Of a stretch of DNA of 6,454 bases, positions 1-5,199 are shown piece by piece. This stretch comes from Methylotenera sp. Its GTDB lineage: Bacteria; Pseudomonadota; Gammaproteobacteria; Burkholderiales; Methylophilaceae. Within the stretch, counting starts at the first letter, position 1; the number at the start of each line of letters is the position of its first letter. The notes under the pieces were generated by a model that was given only the letters and a program-made list of their open reading frames with translations, was not told the DNA's origin and did no database searches. The stretch lies in contig JACDEP010000128.1 of the NCBI GenBank assembly GCA_013816325.1, positions 1 to 6,454 on the forward strand, written 5' to 3'. The position numbers and the translations under genes were made by a program.

Positions 1-1158
1 CCTTACAATATTATCTGGCTGACAGCGGAATCCTGGCGCGCTGATACATTGAACGATCACATCATGCCGGCTACTTGGAAATTTGCCGAGGCTGCCAATC
101 GCTTTACACAAAACTATAGCGGCGGCAATGGTACACGTATGGGTGTATTCTCAATGTTTACCGGTTTACCCGGAAATTACTGGTTCCCCTTCTTGGAGGA
201 AAATCGCGGTACGGCATTTATAGATGTGTTGCAACAAGAGCAGTACCAGATCCATATCTATACCAGTGCATTATTTAGCTACCCGGAGTTTTCAAAAACC
301 CTGTTCAGTAAACTGCAAAGCAATCAGATGCAAGAACTGCAACCGACTGGCAAGCTTGGTTGGGAGAATGACAGAAAAAACGTCACTGATTTACTAAACT
401 TTATCGATACGCGTGACAAATCGAAACCATTCTTCACCTTCATGTTTTTTGAATCGCCGCATGCGCGTTACTACTTTCCTCCAGAAAGTGTGATTGCCAC
501 ACCATATAACGATGACATCAATTACGCATCTCTAGATAAAGTCACATTACGACGTGATATCAAACCGATTAAGAATCGCTATATCAATGCTGTGCATCAC
601 TTGGATAGCCAGTTTGAGCGAGTATTTACATACCTAGATGAACACAACCTACGTGACAATACCATTGTTATTCTGGTGGGTGACCATGGCGAGGAGTTTA
701 TGGAACATGGCTTCTGGGGGCACAACTCTACCTTTGTAGATGAGCAAGTGCGTACACCTTTGGTAATATGGCAGCCCGGTCAAGCGGCAAAAATACACGA
801 CAAACTGACTAGCCATATGGATATCATTCCTACAGTCATGCCTTTGCTCGGGGTGCAGAACCCCGCGAGTGATTATTCGCTCGGCTACAACCTGATGGGG
901 AATGAAATACGTCCGTTCACTTATATTTCGGATTGGAGCCGTATTACCTATAAGGATAATGAAAAGAAAATCACTATCCCAGTCAGTATTCAAGGTTTTA
1001 CCGGCAGTAACATTACCGGCGGCCATGACGAAGTATTAAGCAACGCAGCGATTGATAAGATAAAACAACAGAAATCAGCAATTACGCTGCATATTTTTGA
1101 AGACCTGCACAAGTTTACGCAATCCAAAATCAAGCAGGACAAAGCCGCCAAGAACTAG
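1..1158 (+). CDS. YejM/PbgA-like inner-membrane sulfatase-fold protein (DUF3413 family), 5' truncated
   Basis: This is the periplasmic catalytic-fold part of an alkaline phosphatase/sulfatase superfamily membrane protein. The frame is open from base 1, so the true start and the expected N-terminal membrane segments lie upstream; the TTG at 49 is only an in-frame codon. Numbering codons from base 1, the fragment begins with the beta strand and first metal-ligand motif NIIWLTAESWRAD (E10). Next comes SGGNGTRMG, with the probable nucleophile T45 (bases 133-135), then FSMFTGLPGNYW, a pattern I associate with YejM homologues. The second metal site is GDHGEE (D228, H229), followed by GFWGHNS and the strand TPLVIWQPG. 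The C-terminus is Lys-rich and ends at TAG 1156-1158. In Escherichia coli the family member YejM/PbgA/LapC regulates LPS synthesis through LapB/FtsH. Whether this protein regulates LPS or is a real hydrolase or transferase cannot be told from sequence. LtaS-like or EptA-like transferases are the alternatives, but the motif spacing fits YejM better. It is probably not in the hrcA transcript, given the 130-base gap. Confidence 0.5.
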   Translation, partial: PYNIIWLTAESWRADTLNDHIMPATWKFAEAANRFTQNYSGGNGTRMGVFSMFTGLPGNYWFPFLEENRGTAFIDVLQQEQYQIHIYTSALFSYPEFSKTLFSKLQSNQMQELQPTGKLGWENDRKNVTDLLNFIDTRDKSKPFFTFMFFESPHARYYFPPESVIATPYNDDINYASLDKVTLRRDIKPIKNRYINAVHHLDSQFERVFTYLDEHNLRDNTIVILVGDHGEEFMEHGFWGHNSTFVDEQVRTPLVIWQPGQAAKIHDKLTSHMDIIPTVMPLLGVQNPASDYSLGYNLMGNEIRPFTYISDWSRITYKDNEKKITIPVSIQGFTGSNITGGHDEVLSNAAIDKIKQQKSAITLHIFEDLHKFTQSKIKQDKAAKN

Positions 1159-1246
1159 CTTAGCCCTGTAATTAAACTTGCGTAAATAACATGTGAAGAC
1201 AATTAAACTACTAGCATTGAACTAATTCGGGCAAAATACGCACTTA

Positions 1247-1266
1247 GTCATCATAAATTTAATGAC
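1247..1266. repeat. short imperfect inverted repeat upstream of hrcA
   Basis: Arms GTCAT (1247-1251) and ATGAC (1262-1266) flank an AT-rich centre containing the perfect 8-base palindrome TAAATTTA (1254-1261). The element lies 22 bases before the hrcA start. It could be an operator or a chance AT-rich palindrome; it does not match the CIRCE consensus (TTAGCACTC-N9-GAGTGCTAA). The arms are too short and lack the GC-rich stem plus T-run of an intrinsic terminator. The rest of the 1159-1288 gap holds no terminator and no convincing sigma-70 or sigma-32 promoter that I could recognise. Confidence 0.2.
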
Positions 1267-1288
1267 ATCGCCTGGATAACGCTAAGCC

Positions 1289-2305
1289 GTGGATAAACGT
1301 GCGCAAATTTTACTAAAAACCTTGGTTGAACATTACATCAGTGATGGTCAGCCAATCGGTTCGCGCACCTTGCTGCAACATTCTGGCCTAGATGTAAGTG
1401 CGGCTACAATTCGCAATGTGATGAGTGACTTGGAACAGCTTGGCTTTATCGCTAGTCCACATACTTCAGCCGGACGCATCCCTACGCAAAAAGGTTATCG
1501 ATTGTTTGTAGACTCGCTATTGACTGTCAAATCTTTGGAATCAAGAGCCGTAGAGCAGCTCAAAAGTGGACTCACATCCTCTTACCCGAATGAACTGATA
1601 TCCAGCGCGGCAGATATGCTTTCCCAGCTCACCCAATTTGCCGGGGTGGTGATGATTCCCAAACGTAAGCGCATAGCCTTTAAACATCTCGAGTTTTTGC
1701 CCCTTTCAGAAAAACGCATCCTAGTCATTATTGTCACCAGCGATGGTAATGTGCAAAACCGTATCATCATCGCAGAAAAACCTTACTCAGCCAGCGAACT
1801 CACTCAGGCAAGTAATTATTTTAATATCAACTTTTCCGGACAGACTTTTGAAGAAGTCCAGAAAAAACTACTGCTAGAACTACAACAGATGCAAACAGAT
1901 ATGAACCGCCTGATGAGTGCAGCGCTTGATGCCAGTAGTAAAGCCGTCGATCAAAATAAAGAGGGTGTGGTTATCTCAGGTGAGCGCAATTTATTACAAG
2001 TAGACGAGTTATCGGCCAACGTTAACAGTCTCAGGAAGCTGTTTGAGATTTTTGAACGGCGGGCCTCCTTGATGCAACTTCTGGATACCAGCCAGAATGC
2101 TGAAGGTATACAGATATTCATTGGCGGCGAAAGTGGTTACCTACCTTTAGACGAATGCAGCATGATTACCGCGCCTTATGAAGCAGACGGGCAAGTGGTG
2201 GGCACTTTAGGCGTTATTGGCCCCACACGTATGGCTTATGAACGCGTTATCCCCATTGTAGATGTGACAGCCAAACTTTTATCCAACGCATTAAATTCTA
2301 TCTAA
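1289..2305 (+). CDS. hrcA: Heat-inducible transcription repressor HrcA
   Basis: HrcA is the cytoplasmic repressor that binds CIRCE operators and restrains chaperone genes (groESL, dnaK operon); GroEL modulates its activity. The 338-residue product matches the usual family length of about 340. The N-terminal winged-helix DNA-binding region (about residues 1-75) contains SAATIRNVMSDLE (37-49) and the signature HTSAGRIPT (58-66). A GAF-like dimerisation region follows, and the C-terminus has the family pattern GTLGVIGPTRM (305-315) and a closing helix. The start is GTG at 1289, giving VDKRAQILLKTLVEHYI at exactly the conserved N-terminus. Its ribosome-binding site is weak (GGA at 1274-1276, 12 bases away), suggesting modest expression. 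It ends 6 bases before hemH, so the two are very probably cotranscribed. No CIRCE element is visible anywhere in the window, so no direct target of the repressor is seen here. Confidence 0.97.
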   Translation: MDKRAQILLKTLVEHYISDGQPIGSRTLLQHSGLDVSAATIRNVMSDLEQLGFIASPHTSAGRIPTQKGYRLFVDSLLTVKSLESRAVEQLKSGLTSSYPNELISSAADMLSQLTQFAGVVMIPKRKRIAFKHLEFLPLSEKRILVIIVTSDGNVQNRIIIAEKPYSASELTQASNYFNINFSGQTFEEVQKKLLLELQQMQTDMNRLMSAALDASSKAVDQNKEGVVISGERNLLQVDELSANVNSLRKLFEIFERRASLMQLLDTSQNAEGIQIFIGGESGYLPLDECSMITAPYEADGQVVGTLGVIGPTRMAYERVIPIVDVTAKLLSNALNSI

Positions 2306-2307
2306 GG
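2304..2307 (+). promoter_or_regulatory. Shine-Dalgarno site of hemH overlapping the hrcA stop codon
   Basis: AAGG overlaps the last two bases of the hrcA TAA stop and sits 4 bases before the hemH ATG at 2312. This arrangement supports the ATG chosen for hemH and suggests that ribosomes finishing hrcA can reinitiate on hemH. Confidence 0.45.
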
Positions 2308-2311
2308 CTCA

Positions 2312-3418
2312 ATGGCTTACTACACTCCTGAACCACCCTACCAGCATGGCGACCAAGTAAAAGTCGGTATTTTGCTTGCCAACTTAGGCACGCCAAACGC
2401 GCCAACCGCTAAAGCCTTGCGACCATATCTGGCGCAATTTTTAATGGACAGACGCGTAATAGAAATACCGCGCTTTATCTGGTGTTGGATCTTATATTGC
2501 ATCATCTTGGTGATACGTCCAAAAAAATCAGCAGCCAAATATGCCAAAATCTGGTCTAAAGAAGGTTCACCGTTACTAGTGCACGCACAAAAACAGGCAC
2601 AATTGTTACGCGGTTTTTTAAGCCAGAAAATCAAGTCGCCTTTTGTTGTTGAACTAGGCATGAGCTACGGCAACCCAGGCATGCAATCCGCAATTGAGTC
2701 GCTAAAAGCGCAGCATTGCACTAAGATTTTAGTATTTCCGCTATACCCGCAATATGCTTCCAGCAGTACCGCTGCGGCATTGGATAGCGTTTGGAAGACA
2801 CTACTGAAAATGCGCAACGTACCCGCGATTCGCACCATACGTAATTACCACGATCACCCGGCCTATATCACTGCGCTTGCCATCAGCATACGCGAATATT
2901 GGAAAATCAACGGTAAGCCCAATGTATTAGTCATGAGCTTCCACGGTGTGCCGAAGTTTCATCTATTAAAGGGTGATCCGTACCATTGTGAATGCCACAA
3001 AACAGCGCGTTTATTGGCGGAGTCACTGGAACTGAGCAAAGATGAATATACCATTGCATTTCAATCACGTTTTGGCAGACAAGTGTGGCTCCAGCCTTAC
3101 TTTGCCAGCACCCTCCATAAACTAGGCAAGGCAAAAACCAAACGGGTCGATGTAGTTTGTCCAGGTTTCAGCAGCGATTGCCTGGAAACTTTAGAAGAAA
3201 TAGCCCTAGAAGGCAAAGAGATATTCCAGCATGCAGGTGGTGGCGAATACTATTATATTCCTGCGCTTAATGAAAACGAGCCTTGGATACATGCCATGAC
3301 GACAATCGCACTGGAAAATCTGCAGGTCTGGGTGAGTACCGACTGGGATAAAGAGCAAGCTAGAAAAGACGCGGATATGACGAAATTACGTGCGCAGGCT
3401 TTGGGCGCGAAACAATAA
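2312..3418 (+). CDS. hemH: Ferrochelatase (protoporphyrin/coproporphyrin ferrochelatase)
   Basis: This enzyme inserts Fe2+ into a porphyrin at the end of haem biosynthesis, at the cytoplasmic face of the inner membrane. The 368-residue protein has the family opening GILLANLGTP (19-28), the LRPYLAQFLMDRRVIEIP segment (36-53), and a hydrophobic, aromatic stretch at 54-69 consistent with the porphyrin-pocket lip or membrane contact. It also has ELGMSYGNPG (114-123), VFPLYPQYASSSTAA (141-155) and the catalytic-histidine motif MSFHGVP (H211). The acidic motif CLETLEE (290-296) supplies the conserved Glu E292. Cysteines occur at 226, 228, 283 and 290; whether they bind an iron-sulfur cluster is unknown. 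The Lys/Arg/Asp-rich tail beyond about 340 is typical of proteobacterial versions. The ATG at 2312 is supported by AAGG four bases upstream and by tight coupling to hrcA. There is no sign of truncation. The assignment to HemH is firm; the exact porphyrin substrate is inferred from the Gram-negative context (protoporphyrin IX). Confidence 0.97.
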   Translation: MAYYTPEPPYQHGDQVKVGILLANLGTPNAPTAKALRPYLAQFLMDRRVIEIPRFIWCWILYCIILVIRPKKSAAKYAKIWSKEGSPLLVHAQKQAQLLRGFLSQKIKSPFVVELGMSYGNPGMQSAIESLKAQHCTKILVFPLYPQYASSSTAAALDSVWKTLLKMRNVPAIRTIRNYHDHPAYITALAISIREYWKINGKPNVLVMSFHGVPKFHLLKGDPYHCECHKTARLLAESLELSKDEYTIAFQSRFGRQVWLQPYFASTLHKLGKAKTKRVDVVCPGFSSDCLETLEEIALEGKEIFQHAGGGEYYYIPALNENEPWIHAMTTIALENLQVWVSTDWDKEQARKDADMTKLRAQALGAKQ

Positions 3419-3428
3419 GCGTTATACT
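3401..3428 (+). promoter_or_regulatory. candidate sigma-70-type promoter ahead of the heptose cassette
   Basis: A good -10 box TATACT (3423-3428) lies just after hemH, with a poor -35-like TTGGGC (3401-3406) 16 bases upstream inside the end of hemH. Transcription would begin near 3435 and leave a leader of roughly 130 bases before hldD. The -35 matches the consensus at only about half its positions and AT-rich -10 boxes are common by chance, so this is a candidate only. No intrinsic terminator was seen after hemH, so read-through from hrcA-hemH is an equally good explanation for hldD expression. Confidence 0.22.
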
Positions 3429-3478
3429 TTTAAGGATTAGTAAATTCATTCTTTGAAATATGGGCAAGGAGCAGAACG

Positions 3479-3529
3479 ATGACCCGGGAAATTTTGAAAA
3501 TCAATATAACTTACATCGGCAAGGAATGA
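3479..3529 (+). CDS. possible 16-residue leader peptide or gene remnant upstream of hldD
   Basis: ATG 3479 is preceded by AAGGAG (3466-3471) at a 7-base spacing, the best ribosome-binding site in the whole window. It opens a 16-codon frame, MTREILKINITYIGKE, ending in TGA 3527-3529. The stop overlaps the ATG at 3526 in an ATGA junction. The peptide shows no run of a single amino acid that would suggest classical attenuation, and I do not recognise it. A second reading through the same DNA, ATG 3460 to TAG 3564 in another frame, gives 34 acidic/polar residues but lacks a ribosome-binding site. This may be a real leader, the remnant of a displaced gene start, or a chance occurrence. Confidence 0.25.
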   Translation: MTREILKINITYIGKE

Positions 3530-3564
3530 GTGAAAACGCGCCACAGCGACTAGCTCACAAATAG
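3526..3564 (+). CDS. possible 12-residue ORF coupling the leader to hldD
   Basis: ATG 3526 overlaps the stop of the preceding 16-codon frame (ATGA) and encodes MSENAPQRLAHK, ending at TAG 3562-3564, only 4 bases before the hldD ATG. AAGGA (3521-3525) abuts the ATG directly, which is too close to act as a normal ribosome-binding site. The same AAGGA is better spaced for a GTG at 3530, which would give only 7 codons. The interest lies in the chain of overlapping or near-touching frames leading into hldD, which itself lacks a visible Shine-Dalgarno sequence. Coding status is unproven. Confidence 0.15.
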   Translation: MSENAPQRLAHK

Positions 3565-3568
3565 ATTT

Positions 3569-4576
3569 ATGATTGTAATTACCGGCGGCGCAGGAATGAT
3601 AGGTTCTATCATAGCCTGGCACCTAAACACAAAACTCCAGCGCGATGACTTGGTCATTACTGATCACATAACGCACGAAAATCAGTGGCAGAACCTGGTT
3701 AAACGTCGATACGTCCAATACTTGGATAAAAGCCAACTTTTAGAGTGGCTAAACCGGGGTAGCGAACAAAAAGCCCGCACCGACATTACAGCCATCATTC
3801 ATATGGGCGCCATCAGCGCTACCACAGAGCGCGATTTTAATAAGCTGGTTACAGATAACATTCATTACTCGCAGAATCTATGGAATTGGTGCGCTGAGAA
3901 TAAAGTACCATTTTTCTATGCAAGCTCTGCTGCGACTTATGGCGATGGTGAACAGGGTTATGATGACGTATCAATAGAAAGCCTCCGCCCACTGAATGGT
4001 TACGGCTACTCCAAGCACTTTTTCGACCAATGGGCATTACGTCAGGTTGCTAATAAAGAGGCCACACCACCGGCATGGGCTGGCTTCAAGTTCTTTAATG
4101 TGTATGGCCCCAATGAATACCATAAAGAACGTATGGCCAGCGTAGCGTTTCATAGCTTTAACCAGTTCAAGGAAACCGGTACCGTTAAACTATTCAAAAG
4201 CCATAAACAAGGCTATGAAGACGGCATGCAACTGCGTGACTTCGTATATGTTAAAGATGCTGCTGCAGTAGTGATACATTTCCTGCAAAACGCATTGGAT
4301 GGAAAACCATGTAGCAATGGCATCTATAACATTGGTACGGGTAAAGCTAGGGCATTCAAGGATTTAGCAACCAGCGTAATGGTCAGCATGAGCAAAGCCT
4401 CGCATATTACATATATTGAAATGCCAGAAGATCTACAAGGCCGTTACCAGTATTTTACCGAGGCAAGCATGGCGAAACTCCGTGCCACGGGTTACGCTGA
4501 TTCATTTTGGAGTTTAGAAGATGGCGTTAAAGATTACGTGCAAAACTACCTCATGCATGAAGACGCATACTGTTAA
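3569..4576 (+). CDS. hldD: ADP-L-glycero-D-manno-heptose 6-epimerase
   Basis: HldD converts ADP-D-glycero-D-manno-heptose to the L-glycero form used for the LPS inner core. It is a cytoplasmic short-chain dehydrogenase/reductase-type epimerase with bound NADP. The nucleotide-binding motif TGGAGMIG (5-12, GxxGxxG) is followed by IIHMGAIS (76-83), ASSAATYGDG (118-127, catalytic S120) and the YxxxK motif YGYSK (Y145, K149). FNVYGPNEYHK (176-186) supplies K186, equivalent to the second catalytic lysine (K178 of E. coli). LRDFVYVKD (222-230) and NIGTGKARAF (254-263) are also conserved in the family. At 335 residues it is about 25 longer than the E. coli enzyme. The ATG at 3569 begins exactly at the expected MIVITGG, yet no Shine-Dalgarno sequence is visible before it. 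It is followed after 3 bases by gmhA, so they form one operon. Motif wording such as HMGAIS, RLRPLN-like and YQYFTEA resembles my memory of alphaproteobacterial HldD more than the enterobacterial form. Confidence 0.95.
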   Translation: MIVITGGAGMIGSIIAWHLNTKLQRDDLVITDHITHENQWQNLVKRRYVQYLDKSQLLEWLNRGSEQKARTDITAIIHMGAISATTERDFNKLVTDNIHYSQNLWNWCAENKVPFFYASSAATYGDGEQGYDDVSIESLRPLNGYGYSKHFFDQWALRQVANKEATPPAWAGFKFFNVYGPNEYHKERMASVAFHSFNQFKETGTVKLFKSHKQGYEDGMQLRDFVYVKDAAAVVIHFLQNALDGKPCSNGIYNIGTGKARAFKDLATSVMVSMSKASHITYIEMPEDLQGRYQYFTEASMAKLRATGYADSFWSLEDGVKDYVQNYLMHEDAYC

Positions 4577-4579
4577 AAG

Positions 4580-5161
4580 ATGGTACGAGTTGAAATTATG
4601 AACCAATTAGAATATTTACAAAATGAATGGCAAGCCCACAATGCCATGTATACAACCCTGAATGCCATATTTCCTCAGGTCGTTGAAGTCGCTAACGAAT
4701 TACGCGCTACGTTAAAGCGCGGCGGTAAGATCTTGATTATGGGTAATGGCGGCAGCGCTGCAGATAGTCAGCATATCGCGGCTGAAATTGTCGGTCGTTA
4801 TAAAAAAGAACGTCGTGGCTGGCCGGCAATAGCGCTTACCACAGACACCTCTATCCTGACCTCAGTAGGTAACGATTATGGCTACGATTATATCTTCGCC
4901 CGCCAGATCGAAGGCTTATGCCGTCCAGAAGATGCCGTGATTGGCATCACTACCTCCGGCAACAGCAAAAACATAGTCAATGCCATTATTGAAGCCAATA
5001 CAATTGGCGCAACCACTATAGGCCTTACCGGGGGCACAGGGGGTAAGCTGCTGGAGCTTTGCAAACATAACTTGGTCATGCCTAGTAGCGATACGCCCCG
5101 CATTCAAGAAGCGCACATATTTATTGGACATAGCTTGTGCGGCATGCTTGAAGCGGATTAA
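4580..5161 (+). CDS. gmhA: Phosphoheptose isomerase (sedoheptulose 7-phosphate isomerase)
   Basis: GmhA performs the first committed step of ADP-heptose synthesis, converting sedoheptulose 7-phosphate to D-glycero-D-manno-heptose 7-phosphate; it is a cytoplasmic SIS-domain tetramer. The phosphate-binding segment MGNGGSAADSQHIAAE spans 54-69, followed by LTTDTSILTSVGND (86-99), the SIS loop ITTSGNS (123-129) and IGLTGGTGG (147-155). The C-terminal motif is RIQEAHIFIGH (174-184). The zinc/catalytic residues of the E. coli enzyme (H61, E65, Q172, H180) correspond to H65, E69, Q176 and H184, so activity is expected. From ATG 4580 the protein is 193 residues, close to the E. coli 192. A second ATG at 4598 gives MNQLEYLQ and 187 residues, with a weak GAG 8-10 bases upstream; this may be the real start. 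It lies 3 bases (or 21) after hldD and 38 bases before hldE. Confidence 0.96.
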   Translation: MVRVEIMNQLEYLQNEWQAHNAMYTTLNAIFPQVVEVANELRATLKRGGKILIMGNGGSAADSQHIAAEIVGRYKKERRGWPAIALTTDTSILTSVGNDYGYDYIFARQIEGLCRPEDAVIGITTSGNSKNIVNAIIEANTIGATTIGLTGGTGGKLLELCKHNLVMPSSDTPRIQEAHIFIGHSLCGMLEAD

Positions 5162-5199
5162 CCCATCAAAGCCCACCTAATAAAACCTTAAAAATAAAT

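Noticed and set aside
49..51. TTG at 49 as the true start of the first gene
   Set aside because: The frame is open upstream and the 16 preceding codons encode the conserved NIIWLTAESWRAD strand and metal motif, so the gene continues beyond the window edge.
649..1026. 125-codon minus-strand frame opposite the YejM-like gene
   Set aside because: It lies wholly antisense to a frame with clear sulfatase-fold motifs, resembles no family I know, and has no supporting start context.
2338..2661. 107-codon minus-strand frame opposite hemH
   Set aside because: It is antisense to conserved ferrochelatase coding sequence, with no recognisable domain or ribosome-binding site.
3386..3412. Possible terminator stem at the end of hemH (GCGC ... 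GCGC)
   Set aside because: The arms are only four bases long, lie inside coding sequence and are not followed by a T-run.
3453..3481. TTGAAA at 3453-3458 as a -35 box or sigma-32 element
   Set aside because: No acceptable -10 box (sigma-70 or the CCCCAT-type heat-shock form) occurs at the required spacing.
4888..5176. Two overlapping minus-strand frames opposite the end of gmhA
   Set aside because: Both mirror the codon structure of well-conserved GmhA motifs and have low-complexity products typical of shadow frames.
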